A DNA stretch of 64,000 nucleotides, from contig NZ_JANFNH010000002.1 of assembly GCF_024436055.1 (NCBI RefSeq), positions 291,824-355,823 of the forward strand, in the 5' to 3' direction. This document shows, piece by piece, positions 32,925-42,113 of the stretch; position 1 is the first letter of the stretch; the number at the start of each line of letters is the position of its first letter. The DNA is from Streptantibioticus rubrisoli. Its GTDB lineage: Bacteria > Actinomycetota > Actinomycetes > Streptomycetales > Streptomycetaceae. The notes under the pieces were generated by a model. The model saw nothing but the letters and a program-made list of their open reading frames with translations. It was not told the origin of the DNA and made no database searches. The position numbers and the translations under genes were made by a program.

Positions 32925-33944
32925 ATGGACTCCATGCGCGTCGCCCAGGCCGCCGCCAAGGGCGGAAGGCTGGAGATCGTCGAGCGGGAAGTGCCGCAGC
33001 CCGGACCGGGGCACGTACGGATCGCGATCGAGGCCTGCGGTGTCTGCCACAGTGACGCCGGGTTCGTCGACGCCGTCTTCCCGGGCGTGCGGTTTCCGGT
33101 GGTGCCGGGGCACGAGATCGCCGGGCGGATCGACGCGGTGGGCGACGGTGTGGCGCAGTGGCAGGTGGGCGACCGGGTCGGGGTGGGCTGGTTCGGCGGC
33201 TCCTGCTTTCACTGCACGCCGTGCCGGGAGGGCGACTTCATCGCCTGCGAGAACCTCAAGGTGCCCGGCTGGGCGTATCCCGGCGGTTACGCGGACGCCA
33301 TGGTCGCCCCGGTCGACGCGCTGGCCCGGATCCCGGACGGGCTGACCGCCGTCGAGGCGGCGCCGTTGGGGTGCGCGGGCGTGACCACGTACAACGCGCT
33401 GCGGCGCAGCGGTGCGCGAGGTGGGGACCTGGTGGCCGTGCTCGGCGTGGGCGGTCTTGGGCATCTGGGCATCCAGTTCGCCGCCCGGCTCGGGTTCGAG
33501 ACGGTGGCCATCGCGCGCGGCACGGCGAAGGAGGAACTCGCTCGCGAGTTGGGCGCGCACCACTACATCGACAGCCAGGTCGGCGACGTGGCCGAGGCGC
33601 TGCGGGGTCTGGGCGGGGCCCGGGTGGTGTTGGCCACCGCCGCCAACTCCGCCGCGATGGCGGCGACCGTCGACGGGCTCGCCCACCGCGGGCGGCTGCT
33701 GGTGATCGGGGCCACCCCGGAACCGCTGGAGATCAGCCCGTTCCAGCTCATCATGGGCGGACGCAGCGTGCAGGGCCATCCTTCGGGGACCGCCCAGGAC
33801 GTGGCGGACACCATGTCCTTCGCCGCGCTCACCGGTGTGCGGCCGATGGTGGAGACCATGCCGTTGGGCGACGCGGAGGCGGCGTACCAGCGGATGCTCA
33901 GCGGCCAGGCGCGGTTCCGGATGGTGCTGACGACCGGCGACTGA
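32925..33944 (+). CDS. Zinc-dependent alcohol dehydrogenase
   Basis: 339 residues from ATG 32925 with a GGAGG site. MDR-superfamily alcohol dehydrogenase: ACGVCHSDAGFVDA (catalytic zinc Cys, His), PGHEIAGRIDAVGDGV, structural zinc cysteines in GSCFHCTPCREGDFIACEN, and NAD-binding VAVLGVGGLGHLGIQFAARL. It reduces aldehydes or oxidises alcohols. The length and all zinc ligands are normal. A repeat copy and a hairpin lie directly behind it. It is monocistronic. Confidence 0.93.
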   Translation: MDSMRVAQAAAKGGRLEIVEREVPQPGPGHVRIAIEACGVCHSDAGFVDAVFPGVRFPVVPGHEIAGRIDAVGDGVAQWQVGDRVGVGWFGGSCFHCTPCREGDFIACENLKVPGWAYPGGYADAMVAPVDALARIPDGLTAVEAAPLGCAGVTTYNALRRSGARGGDLVAVLGVGGLGHLGIQFAARLGFETVAIARGTAKEELARELGAHHYIDSQVGDVAEALRGLGGARVVLATAANSAAMAATVDGLAHRGRLLVIGATPEPLEISPFQLIMGGRSVQGHPSGTAQDVADTMSFAALTGVRPMVETMPLGDAEAAYQRMLSGQARFRMVLTTGD

Positions 33945-34030
33945 GCGCTTCACTGGAGGTGCCGCGATGTGCCGTCGATCGGCTGCGGCACCGTCGTGGC
34001 CGGTCCGCAGTTCCCCGCGCTCCTTCAAGT
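33945..34030 (+). repeat. Dispersed intergenic repeat, copy 2 (short form)
   Basis: It shares GTGCCGCGATGTGCCGTC, GATCGGCTGCGGCACCGTCG and TGGCCGGTC with the other copies, but like copy 3 lacks the ACGCGGCGGAG...ACAG insert of copies 1 and 4. Confidence 0.75.
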
Positions 34031-34068
34031 GGAGCCGCAAAGCTCCCCCGAGGGGCGAAACTTGAAGG
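34022..34068. terminator. Cloverleaf-like hairpin behind the alcohol dehydrogenase gene
   Basis: Outer arms CCTTCAAGT and ACTTGAAGG (perfect 9 bp) enclose two smaller hairpins (GGAGC/GCTCC and CCCC/GGGG). It could terminate the upstream gene or fold the leader of the site-2 protease message. Confidence 0.5.
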
Positions 34069-34099
34069 CGGGGGTGTGGCGCCTGCCTGGAGGAGCGGG

Positions 34100-35224
34100 A
34101 TGAACGGCTCCGTACCGATCGGGAAGATCTTCGGAATACCGCTGCGGATCCACTGGAGCGTGCTGGTGCTGGTGGTGCTGCTGGGGTACGGCCTGGGGCG
34201 CGGCACGATTCCGGCGCTGGCTCCCGGCCGGGGTGCGGGCGTCTACACGGTGGCCGGGCTGCTCGGCGCGCTGGCCCTGCTGGCGAGCCTGCTGCTGCAC
34301 GAGTCGGCCCACGCGGTGATGGCCCGCAGGCGTGGCGTGACGGTGGAGGACATGACGCTGTGGGCGCTCGGCGGTGTCACCCGGATCGGCCGGGCCGAGA
34401 CCCCGAAGGCGATGCTGGTGATCTCCGGCTGCGGCCCGCTGGCCAGTCTGCTGCTGGCCGGGGTCGGGATCGGCGGCGCGCTGGCGGTACGGGCGGGGCT
34501 CGGCTGGAACGTGGCGGCGGCCGTGCTGTTCTGGTTGGGCTGGGCCAACGCGCTGCTCGCCGGGTTCAATCTGCTGCCCGCCGCCCCGCTGGACGGTGGG
34601 CGGATCGTTCAGGCCGTGCTGTGGGGGCGCACCGGGGACCGGGAGCGTGCGGAGCGGGCGGCCGGGCGCAGCGGGCAGGTGGTGGGCACGCTGCTGGTGG
34701 CGCTCGGCGTCATCAGCTTCCTGTACGGCTCGACCGGCGGGTTGTGGCTGGCGCTCATCGGGTTCTTCCTGTCCGGCACCGCCGGGGCGGAGGCCCAGCG
34801 CGCCGGGCTGAGCGCCGCGCTGCACGGGGTGCCGGTGGCCCGTGCCATGTCGGCGCCCGTGGTGACCAGCCCGGAGTGGCTGACGGTCAGCCGGTTCCTG
34901 GACGAGATGGAGTCCCAGCGGCGGCACTCGGCGATACCGCTGCTCGACTTCGACGGGCGCCCGTCCGGAGTGGTGACGATGCGTCAGCTCGCTGCGGTGC
35001 CGGGCCCGGCGCGGGGCGAGGTGCGCCTGCGTGACGTGGCGACCCCGCTGTCCCGCTGCACGGTCGCCACCCCGGACGAGGACCTGCTGGAGGTGCTGGG
35101 CCGGGCGTCCGCCTCGCCGCGGATCCTGGTCGTGGACGGCGGCCGTCTCGTCGGCATCGTCACCACGCACGACATCACGCGCCTCGTCCAGTTGCTGAAG
35201 GACCGGCGCGACGCCCCGCGGTGA
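34100..35224 (+). CDS. Site-2 protease-like (M50) membrane metallopeptidase with CBS domains
   Basis: 374 residues from ATG 34100 (GGAGGAG site). Six membrane helices hold LLHESAHAVMARR (HExxH, His67, Glu68, His71) and LLPAAPLDGGRI (the third zinc ligand Asp). After about residue 245 two CBS-type modules follow (VARAMSAPVVTSPEW and LRDVATPLSRCTVATPDED...LVGIVTTHDITRL). These rhomboid-unrelated zinc proteases cut membrane proteins inside the bilayer; the CBS part probably binds adenine nucleotides as an energy sensor. The active-site residues are intact. The target is unknown. Confidence 0.92.
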   Translation: MNGSVPIGKIFGIPLRIHWSVLVLVVLLGYGLGRGTIPALAPGRGAGVYTVAGLLGALALLASLLLHESAHAVMARRRGVTVEDMTLWALGGVTRIGRAETPKAMLVISGCGPLASLLLAGVGIGGALAVRAGLGWNVAAAVLFWLGWANALLAGFNLLPAAPLDGGRIVQAVLWGRTGDRERAERAAGRSGQVVGTLLVALGVISFLYGSTGGLWLALIGFFLSGTAGAEAQRAGLSAALHGVPVARAMSAPVVTSPEWLTVSRFLDEMESQRRHSAIPLLDFDGRPSGVVTMRQLAAVPGPARGEVRLRDVATPLSRCTVATPDEDLLEVLGRASASPRILVVDGGRLVGIVTTHDITRLVQLLKDRRDAPR

Positions 35225-35285
35225 AGGATCGCGTTGTGCGGTCCGGCGGCCTAGGCGATTCGGGCGGAGTCCGCTGCGGCTCGGC

Positions 35286-35378
35286 AGCGCCCGAAGGGGC
35301 GCGGGCAACCGCGACCAGCCACGATGGTGCCGCGGCCGATCGACGGCACATCGCGGCACTTCCGGCGAAGCGCCTAGG
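35286..35378 (-). repeat. Dispersed intergenic repeat, copy 3 (short form, opposite orientation)
   Basis: On the minus strand it reads GTGCCGCGATGTGCCGTC, GATCGGCCGCGGCACCATCG, TGGCTGGTCGCG and CCCGCGCCCCTTC like the other copies. CCTAGGC occurs at its outer end and again 120 bp away at about 35250. Confidence 0.75.
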
Positions 35379-35416
35379 CTCTTGGCCACCGGCCGCTGAC
35401 GAGTACAGGGACGATC

Positions 35417-36073
35417 ATGGATGGCTCGCCGCAACTGCCCGGCGTACTGGCCGACTTGGCCCCGCTGCTGGACCACTGGGGGTATCTGGCGGTCGGCGGC
35501 CTGGTGTTCCTGGAGGACTTCGGTGTTCCGGTGCCGGGCGAGACGCTGCTGATCGCCGCCTCGGTGTACGCGGGCGCGGGGCGGTTGAACATCCTGGTCG
35601 TCGCCGTGGTCGCCTTCGTCGCCGCGGTCTGCGGCGACAACGTCGGCTACGTCATCGGCCGGTTCGGCGGGCACCGGCTCGTCACCCGCTTCGGGCGGTA
35701 CGTCATGCTGACGCCCGAACGGATCGCCAAGGCCGAGGAGTTCTTCGTCCGGCACGGCGGGAAGATCGTCACCGTCGCCCGCTTCATCGAGGGTCTACGG
35801 CAGGCGAACGGCATCATCGCCGGTCTGGCCGAGATGTACTGGTGGCGGTTCCTGGCCTTCAACGCGCTGGGCGCGGCGCTGTGGGTCGCCCTGTGGGTGA
35901 CCGTCGGCGGCCTCGCGGGCCAGCACATCAACACCCTCTATCCGGCGATCCAGCGCTACGAGCTGTACTTGGTGGCCGTCCTGGCGGTACTGGTCGTCTT
36001 CCTTGCCGCACGCCGGTGGCACCGCCGCCGGTCCACCAGGAACAGCGATGGCGGACGGAAGATGGGGCAATGA
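35417..36073 (+). CDS. DedA-family membrane protein (SNARE-associated/VTT domain)
   Basis: 218 residues: five to six hydrophobic segments with the DedA signature FLEDFGVPVPGETLLIAASV and the re-entrant VARFIEGLRQANGIIAGLAE (with the conserved Arg). A C-terminal membrane segment and basic tail (RRWHRRRSTRNS) close it. DedA proteins recycle undecaprenyl phosphate or flip polar lipids across the membrane. Its stop overlaps the acylphosphatase start (ATGA), an unusual operon partner. Confidence 0.92.
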   Translation: MDGSPQLPGVLADLAPLLDHWGYLAVGGLVFLEDFGVPVPGETLLIAASVYAGAGRLNILVVAVVAFVAAVCGDNVGYVIGRFGGHRLVTRFGRYVMLTPERIAKAEEFFVRHGGKIVTVARFIEGLRQANGIIAGLAEMYWWRFLAFNALGAALWVALWVTVGGLAGQHINTLYPAIQRYELYLVAVLAVLVVFLAARRWHRRRSTRNSDGGRKMGQ

Positions 36074-36351
36074 TCCGTAAGCGAGTGATCGTCTCCGGTG
36101 ACGTGCAGGGCGTCTTCTTCCGCGACACCTGCCGCCGCACCGCACTGGAACTCGGCGTGGCGGGCTGGGTACGGAACCTGCCGGACCAAACCGTCGAAGC
36201 CGTCTTCGAGGGCGCGCCCGATACCGTGGACCAACTGGTCGCCTGGGCGCACCACGGCCCACCACTGGCGATCGTGGACCGGGTGCTGGTCTACGACGAC
36301 GTCCCCGAGGGCCTCCACGGCTTCGAGATCCGCCCGACGCCCCTGGGGTAG
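36070..36351 (+). CDS. acyP: Acylphosphatase
   Basis: 93 residues, the family length. RKRVIVSGDVQGVFFRDTCR supplies the phosphate-binding loop and catalytic Arg, and GWVRNLPDQTVEAVFEG carries the catalytic Asn. The enzyme hydrolyses acyl phosphates such as carbamoyl or 1,3-bisphosphoglycerate. The ATG overlaps the DedA stop by four bases. The stop is at 36351, immediately before the fourth repeat copy. Confidence 0.93.
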   Translation: MIRKRVIVSGDVQGVFFRDTCRRTALELGVAGWVRNLPDQTVEAVFEGAPDTVDQLVAWAHHGPPLAIVDRVLVYDDVPEGLHGFEIRPTPLG

Positions 36352-36475
36352 ACGCTCCGCTGGGAGTGCGGCGAGGTGCTGTGTGTCGATCGTCCGCAGC
36401 GCCGTCGTGGCTGGTCGCGCCCACGCGGCGGAGCCGCACATGAACACAGCCCCGCGCCCCTTCAGGGAGCGGCCC
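36352..36475 (+). repeat. Dispersed intergenic repeat, copy 4 (long form)
   Basis: Same blocks as copy 1 with small changes (GTGCGGCGAGGTGCTGTGTG, then GATCGTCCGCAGCGCCGTCG, TGGCTGGTCGCGCCCACGCGG, ATGAACACAGCCCCGCGCCC). It separates the acylphosphatase from the PP2C gene. Confidence 0.75.
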
Positions 36476-36545
36476 GGCCGCCGAGGCCGCCGAAGACACC
36501 GGCGCCGCTGATCGACGCCTGCGGCGGCGGGCCGCGGGGACATGG

Positions 36546-37697
36546 ATGCAAGCTGGGTACATGCCCCTTCGGCCACGCAGCGGTCGCCTTCGCTCCTGGC
36601 AGCCCGGACACAACCCGGCGCTGGTCGTGATCCCGTTGGCGCTCATCGTCGCGGTCATCCTCACCGATGTGCTCTTGCCGCCGCGCATCCATCTGGGTCC
36701 GCTGCTAGTGGCCGCCCCCGCGGTCTCGGTGGCGTTCGCCGGTGCCCGGCTCACCGCGCTGATCGGGCTGCTCGCGGTCGGGGCGCAGATGCTGATCGGG
36801 GTGTACCGGGAGTCGCTGACCTCGGCCAACATCGATGCCCAGATCGCCGCGCTGGTGGTGGTCTCCGGTCTGCTGGTGGTCTTCTGTCTGGTGCGCGACC
36901 GGCGTGAGCGGCAGTTGCACCGGGTGCGGTCGGTGGCCGAGGCGGCCCAGCACGTGCTGCTGCGGCCGCTGCCCCGGCGCAGCGGCCCGCTGCAGATCGG
37001 CTGCCTCTACCTGCCCGCCGAGGAGGAGGCCGAGATGGGCGGCGACCTGTACGCCGCCGCCCGCACCCCCACCAGCACCCGCCTGCTGATCGGCGATGTG
37101 CGCGGCAAGGGCCTGGCCGCGATCAGTCACGCCGCCCTGCTGCTCGGCGCCTTCCGTGCCGCCGCCCACCGGCTGGCCACCCTGCCCAGGCTGGCCGTCC
37201 ACCTCGACGGCGCCACCCGCTGGGACTCCAGCCAATGGCGTTCGGCATCCTGCGAGGACGTCGACGAGTTCGACGTCGACGAGTTCTTCGCCACCGCCAC
37301 CTTCCTGGACCTGCCCGACGACGAGCCGGTGGTCCACATGATCGTCTGCGGCCATCCGCCGCCGCTGCTGTTCCGCGACGACCAGGTGACCACGCTGCGT
37401 CCCCGGGCCAGCCATCTGCCCATCGGCCTGGGCGGACTGGTCGACTCCATCAGCTACGAGGTGGAGACGTTCGCGTTCGAAAGCGGCGACCTGCTGCTGT
37501 TCTACACCGACGGGGTGATCGAGGCTCGCGATGCCGACGGCCGCTTCTACCCGCTCGCCGAACGGGCGGCGGCCTGGGCCAAGGACACCCCCGACGACGT
37601 GGTCCGCCACCTCCGCGACGACCTGCTCGACCACGCCCACGGCCACCTCGGCGACGACGCCGCCGTCGTCGCCATCCGCCGTACCCCGCCCAACTGA
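36546..37697 (+). CDS. Membrane-bound PP2C-type (SpoIIE-like) protein phosphatase
   Basis: 383 residues. Three membrane helices in the first 110 residues precede a PPM phosphatase domain with EMGGDLYAAARTP, LLIGDVRGKGLAAI, VCGHPPPLLFRDDQVTTL, LLLFYTDGVIEARD and the final HLGDDAAVVAIRR, all metal-binding Asp in place. Between the second and third blocks is an acidic insert (CEDVDEFDVDEF). It is laid out like the phosphatase at 10698-11801. The start at 36546 is uncertain; ATG 36561 is the alternative. The targets are probably anti-anti-sigma factors. A tandem repeat follows the stop. Confidence 0.88.
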   Translation: MQAGYMPLRPRSGRLRSWQPGHNPALVVIPLALIVAVILTDVLLPPRIHLGPLLVAAPAVSVAFAGARLTALIGLLAVGAQMLIGVYRESLTSANIDAQIAALVVVSGLLVVFCLVRDRRERQLHRVRSVAEAAQHVLLRPLPRRSGPLQIGCLYLPAEEEAEMGGDLYAAARTPTSTRLLIGDVRGKGLAAISHAALLLGAFRAAAHRLATLPRLAVHLDGATRWDSSQWRSASCEDVDEFDVDEFFATATFLDLPDDEPVVHMIVCGHPPPLLFRDDQVTTLRPRASHLPIGLGGLVDSISYEVETFAFESGDLLLFYTDGVIEARDADGRFYPLAERAAAWAKDTPDDVVRHLRDDLLDHAHGHLGDDAAVVAIRRTPPN

Positions 37698-37717
37698 CCA
37701 TCGCGGTGAGGAAGTCG

Positions 37718-37781
37718 CCGCCCCACCGCTCAGCCGCCCCACCGCTCAGCCGCCCCACCGCTCAGCCGCCCCACCGCTCAG
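37718..37781. repeat. Four exact tandem copies of a 16-bp unit over the NAD kinase stop codon
   Basis: The unit CCGCCCCACCGCTCAG occurs four times without interruption (64 bp). The NAD kinase stop (37780-37778) lies in the last unit, so repeat-number changes leave the end of the protein intact. Confidence 0.9.
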
Positions 37782-38833
37782 CTTCCGGGCAGCGGAGGCA
37801 GCCGCAGATGCGCCAGGTCCGCGGGCACCGGCGCGGCCGGGCGGACGAAGGCCGGGGCCTGGTCCGCCGAGGCGGGCGCGTCGGCCAGCTGGAACCGCTC
37901 CCGTAGCCGCCGGTAGAAGTCGGCCGGCGCCAGCCGCACCAGCCGCAGCCGGGTCGGAGCCTTGTAGGCGGCCACCCAGTCACCGGGGTCCAGCACCCCG
38001 CGCAGTTGCCCGTCGATGCTGACCGCCACCTGACCGGACTGCGGCAGCACCCGTACCGCGACGGCCTCGTCCGCGGAGGCCACCACGGTGCGGTCGAACG
38101 CCATGTGCGCGGCCACCGGGGTGAACACCACGGCGTCCGTGTACGGCGAGACGACGGGTCCCCCGGCGGCGAAGCTGTACGCCGTGGAGCCGGTGGGGGT
38201 GGCCACGATGACCGCGTCGGCGGAGTAGGCGGCGAGCAGTTGCCCGGTGATGTAGACGCCCACGCTCGCCTGCCGGTCCCGGGCGAGCTTCTCCAGCACC
38301 ACGTCGTTGACGGCGATCACATCCAGCGCGACGCCCCAGCCGACCTCCCGGTCACCGCCCGACCGGGCCTTCGGCGGCGGCAGCGCGGGGCCGCGGCCGT
38401 AGCACAGCAGCGCCTCCATGCCCACCGGCATCTCCAGCGGCCGGGACGCCCGCAGCGTGAGCATCATGCGCTCCTCGACGGTCGCCCGCCCCGCGTGCAC
38501 CGTCTCCAGGGCGTCCAGCACCCCGTCCGCGGTGGTCTCGGTGAGGAAGCCGAGCCGGCCCACGTTCACCCCCAGCACCGCGGCGCCGTTCTTGGCCGCG
38601 ATGCGCGCCCCCCGCAGGAACGTGCCGTCGCCGCCGAAGGTGACGATCAGGTCGGGGTGTCCGGCCGCCGCCGCCTCCTCCTGGCCGCTGCGGCGCGGGA
38701 CGTCGCCGCGCCACACGTCGATCTCGGTGCAGGCGATGCCCCGGTCCGCACCCCAGTCGCGCACGGTACGGGCCGCCGCGACCGCCACGGGGCGGCCCTG
38801 GTGGACCACTAGGCCAATGCGTTGGACAGCCAT
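37778..38833 (-). CDS. nadK: NAD kinase
   Basis: 351 residues from ATG 38833, chosen because GGAG lies 7 bases upstream; GTG 38845 is also open. The enzyme makes NADP from NAD and ATP. LIVTFGGDGTFLRGARIAAK has the GGDG motif and VIVATPTGSTAYSFAAGGPV the second conserved loop, with the usual GVNVGRLGFLTE. The C-terminus (LRERFQLADAPASADQAPAF...) is longer than most nadK and low in complexity. Streptomycetes usually keep nadK beside recN; here it is alone between the PP2C gene and the GH65 operon, so it may be a second copy. Confidence 0.9.
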   Translation of the reverse strand: MAVQRIGLVVHQGRPVAVAAARTVRDWGADRGIACTEIDVWRGDVPRRSGQEEAAAAGHPDLIVTFGGDGTFLRGARIAAKNGAAVLGVNVGRLGFLTETTADGVLDALETVHAGRATVEERMMLTLRASRPLEMPVGMEALLCYGRGPALPPPKARSGGDREVGWGVALDVIAVNDVVLEKLARDRQASVGVYITGQLLAAYSADAVIVATPTGSTAYSFAAGGPVVSPYTDAVVFTPVAAHMAFDRTVVASADEAVAVRVLPQSGQVAVSIDGQLRGVLDPGDWVAAYKAPTRLRLVRLAPADFYRRLRERFQLADAPASADQAPAFVRPAAPVPADLAHLRLPPLPGS

Positions 38834-38890
38834 CGTCGTCTCCACGGTAGAGCGGACCGCCCCACCCGGCGCGCCGGGCCGGGCCGCACC

Positions 38891-41236
38891 TCACTCCCGG
38901 CGCCTCGGTCGGCGGCCGGGCGGCTGCTGCGGTGCCGGGCGGGTGGTGACGGGTGAGAGCGGACGGGTCTGCGGGCCCTTGTCGGAGACCGTCACCGACT
39001 GGCCGCAGTGCTGGATCTCCAGCGGTCCGCCCTCCAGCAGGCTGTAGGTGGCGGACGATCCGGTGATCTCGACCCGCAGCAGTTGCCCGCGCACGTGCAC
39101 GGTGAAGGCGAGCCGCCGCAGCCGGTCCGGCAACCGCGGCGTGAAGCAGAGCGTCCCGTCGCGGTGCCGCATGCCGCCGAAGCCCGCGACGAGGGTGAGC
39201 CAGGTACCGGCGAGCGAGGCGATGTGCAGCCCGTCGCGGGTGTTGTTCTCCAGGTCGTACAGATCCATCAGGGCCGCCTCCGACAGGTAGTCGTAGGCGA
39301 GCTTGAGATGGCCGACCTCGGCCGCGATCACTCCCTGCACGCACGCCGACAAGGAGGAGTCCCGTACTGTCAACGGCTCGTAGTATTCGAAGTTGCGCGC
39401 CTTCTGCTCCTCGTCGAAGGCGTCACCGCGCAGGAACATCGCGAACACCAGGTCCGCCTGTTTGACCACCTGCTTGCGGTAGAGGTCGAAGTACGGGAAG
39501 TGCAGCATCAACGGGTACTGGTCGGCCCGGGTCCGGGCGAAGTCCCACATCTGGTGGCGGGTGAACCCGGCCGACTGCTCGTGCACGTGCAGCGTGCTGT
39601 TGTACGGCAGTGTTATGGCCTCGGCGGCGTCCCGCCAGGCCGCGGTCTCCTCCTCGTCCACGCCCAGGGCGGCGCCCTGCTTCTCGTGGCGCTCCACGGC
39701 GTTGGCGGCGGCCCGCAGGTTCAACTGGGCCAGCAGGTTGGTGTACAGGTTGTCGTTCGCGATGGCGCTGTACTCGTCGGGGCCGGTCACCCCGTCGATG
39801 TGGAAGCGGCCGTGCGTGTCGTGGTGGCCCAGCGAGTGCCACAACCGTGCGGTCTCCACCAGCAGTTCGACCCCGGTCTCCCGCTCGAACTCCTCGTCGT
39901 CGGTGACCGCCACATAGCGTGTGACGGCGTACGCGATGTCCGCGTTGACGTGGAAGGCCGCGGTTCCGGCGGGCCAGTAGCCGGAGCACTCCGACCCGTC
40001 GATGGTGCGCCACGGGAAGGCCGCGCCCTTCAGGCCCAGTTGGCGGGCGCGGTCCCGGGCGGCGGGCAGGGTGGACTGCCGCCAGCGCAGCGCGTCGGCC
40101 ACCGCGTGCGGCGCGTTGTGGGTGAGCAGCGGCAGCACGAAACCCTCGGTGTCCCAGAACGAGTGCCCGTCGTAACCGGAACCGGTCAGGCCCTTCGACG
40201 GGATCGCCCGCTGCTCGGCGCGCGCACCGGCCTGCAGTACGTGGAACAGTGCGAAGCGGACGGCCTGTTGGATCTCCTCGTCGCCGTCGATCTCGACGTC
40301 CGCGCGCGCCCAGAACTCGTCGAGGTAACCGCGCTGCTCGTCCAGCAGCCCCTGCCAGCCCGTGCTGCGGGCCCCGGCCAGCGCCGCCTCCGCCTGGTCG
40401 CGTACCGCTGGGCGGGAGCGGACTCCGGACCAGCCGTAGGCGACGAACTTCTCCAGCCGCAGCGTCTCACCCGGCTCCAGCTCGGAGGTGACGGTGAGTC
40501 GGCCGATGTGCGCGCTGCTCTCGCTGGCGCACTGGGTGGACGACGGCCCCTGCACGATGTGGTCGGCGGCCACCCCGACCCGCAGGCCGCTGTGCCGGGT
40601 GCAGTGCAGCAGCCGCATCCGCATGCCGTGGGCGTAGTGCTCCTCCGGCAGCAACGGGGACTCCAGAACAGCGGAGACCCGGGGGTCACCGGTGGTCTCC
40701 GGCAACTGCTCGTTGGCCACGAGTTCGGACTGGACGACTATCCTGACCTTGGCGTCCAGCGGCTCCACCTCGTAGGCGACGGCCGCCACGGAGCGCTGGG
40801 TGAGGGAGATCAGCCGGGTGGAGCGCACCCTGACAGTGGTTCCGGCGGGCGAGGTCCACTCGCAGGTGCGCCGCAGGAACCCCCCACGCAGATCCAGGAC
40901 GCGCTCATGGGACCGCAGCCGCCCGTAGCGCACGTCGAAGGGTTCGTCATCCACGAACAGCCGGATGATCTTCCCGTTGGTCACGTTGATCACGGTCTGG
41001 CCGGACTCCGGAAAACCGTAACCGGCCTCGGCGTACGGCAGCGGATGCACCTCGTGCACCCCGTTGAGGTAGGAGCCGGGCAGGCCGTGCGGCTCACCCT
41101 CGTCCAGGTTGCCGCGCCAGCCGACATGGCCGTTGGACAGCGCGAACACCGACTCGCTCTGCTCCAGCACATCGAGGTGCAGGCTGGACTCGCGCAGGCA
41201 CCAGGGCTCGACCTCGAACGACGGATGGCTGATCAT
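38891..41236 (-). CDS. Glycoside hydrolase family 65 (disaccharide phosphorylase)
   Basis: 781 residues of a GH65 enzyme: N-terminal beta-sandwich ([21 protein letters not shown]), (alpha/alpha)6 barrel with [18 protein letters not shown] and the catalytic Glu in [19 protein letters not shown], and a C-terminal beta domain. The [19 protein letters not shown] block is typical. It phosphorolyses maltose, trehalose or kojibiose with inversion to beta-glucose 1-phosphate and a sugar. The partner beta-phosphoglucomutase overlaps its start (ATGA), so the pair turns a disaccharide into glucose 6-phosphate. The tail after residue 770 is Pro/Arg-rich. Confidence 0.92.
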   Translation of the reverse strand: MISHPSFEVEPWCLRESSLHLDVLEQSESVFALSNGHVGWRGNLDEGEPHGLPGSYLNGVHEVHPLPYAEAGYGFPESGQTVINVTNGKIIRLFVDDEPFDVRYGRLRSHERVLDLRGGFLRRTCEWTSPAGTTVRVRSTRLISLTQRSVAAVAYEVEPLDAKVRIVVQSELVANEQLPETTGDPRVSAVLESPLLPEEHYAHGMRMRLLHCTRHSGLRVGVAADHIVQGPSSTQCASESSAHIGRLTVTSELEPGETLRLEKFVAYGWSGVRSRPAVRDQAEAALAGARSTGWQGLLDEQRGYLDEFWARADVEIDGDEEIQQAVRFALFHVLQAGARAEQRAIPSKGLTGSGYDGHSFWDTEGFVLPLLTHNAPHAVADALRWRQSTLPAARDRARQLGLKGAAFPWRTIDGSECSGYWPAGTAAFHVNADIAYAVTRYVAVTDDEEFERETGVELLVETARLWHSLGHHDTHGRFHIDGVTGPDEYSAIANDNLYTNLLAQLNLRAAANAVERHEKQGAALGVDEEETAAWRDAAEAITLPYNSTLHVHEQSAGFTRHQMWDFARTRADQYPLMLHFPYFDLYRKQVVKQADLVFAMFLRGDAFDEEQKARNFEYYEPLTVRDSSLSACVQGVIAAEVGHLKLAYDYLSEAALMDLYDLENNTRDGLHIASLAGTWLTLVAGFGGMRHRDGTLCFTPRLPDRLRRLAFTVHVRGQLLRVEITGSSATYSLLEGGPLEIQHCGQSVTVSDKGPQTRPLSPVTTRPAPQQPPGRRPRRRE

Positions 41237-41976
41237 GAGCGGTCCTCCAGCAGCTCCGCGAGGTCACGCACCACGATGTCGGCTCCGTGCGCCCGCAGGG
41301 CGTCCGCCTGGCCGACCCGGTCCACGCCCACGACGTAGCCGAAGTGCCCGCTGTGGCCCGCGTCCATCCCCGCCAGGGCGTCCTCGAACACGGCCGCCGA
41401 CGCTGGCTCCACGCCCAGGTCGTGCGCGGCTTCCAGATAGGTGTCCGGACGCGGCTTCCCCGGAAGCTTGCGCTCAGCCGCGACGATGCCGTCGATCCGT
41501 ACGTCGAAGCACTTGTCCAACCCCACCGAGACCAGTACGTCACGGCAGTTGGCGCTGGAGGAGACCACCGCCGTGCTCAGCCCGGCGGCGCGCACCGCGT
41601 CGAGATAGCGGACCGAACCGGGGTACGCCTCGACGCCGTCGGTGCGGATCTTCTCCAGCAGCAGGTCGTTCTTCCGGTTGCCCAAGCCGTGGACGGTGTC
41701 CCGGTCGGGCGGATCGTCATCGTCGCCGTCCGGCAACTCGATGCCGCGCGAGGCGAGGAACGACCGTACGCCGTCGGCGCGTGGGCGCCCGTCGACATAC
41801 TCGTCGTAGTCGGCGACCGCGTCGAACGGACGGAAGCCAGCCCCCTCACGTCGCCGCAGGAACTCGTCGAACGTCGCCTTCCACGCCGCGGCGTGCACGA
41901 GGGCGGTCTTCGTCAGCACACCGTCGAGATCGAACAGGCACGCCCTGATGCCTTTCGGGAGACCGATCTGTTTCAT
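41233..41976 (-). CDS. pgmB: Beta-phosphoglucomutase (HAD family)
   Basis: 247 residues from ATG 41976. HAD motif [20 protein letters not shown], motif [13 protein letters not shown], motif [20 protein letters not shown] and motif [32 protein letters not shown] is the cap-linked end found in the GH65-associated class. It isomerises beta-glucose 1-phosphate to glucose 6-phosphate. It is the first gene of the pair and its stop overlaps the GH65 ATG. An upstream ATG at 42009 is possible but adds a non-conserved leader. Confidence 0.9.
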   Translation of the reverse strand: MKQIGLPKGIRACLFDLDGVLTKTALVHAAAWKATFDEFLRRREGAGFRPFDAVADYDEYVDGRPRADGVRSFLASRGIELPDGDDDDPPDRDTVHGLGNRKNDLLLEKIRTDGVEAYPGSVRYLDAVRAAGLSTAVVSSSANCRDVLVSVGLDKCFDVRIDGIVAAERKLPGKPRPDTYLEAAHDLGVEPASAAVFEDALAGMDAGHSGHFGYVVGVDRVGQADALRAHGADIVVRDLAELLEDRS

Positions 41977-42113
41977 GGAACGCGCGTCCCCACACCCGGT
42001 CACCGGCATGCCTGTGTTACGCCACCTGGTGGCCCACGGCAGTCGGCGCGGCCCATCGGCCGAGGTCGCGGCGCCACCCCGGTTCGCGGACGGGAGGCGC
42101 TCGGGCTACCGGC

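Noticed and set aside
37718..37781. CRISPR-like array
   Set aside because: The 16-bp units are directly joined with no spacers, and no cas gene is present.
38993..41338. 776-codon plus-strand frame over the GH65 gene
   Set aside because: Shadow of the GH65 coding sequence; Val/Gln/Gly-rich without domains.
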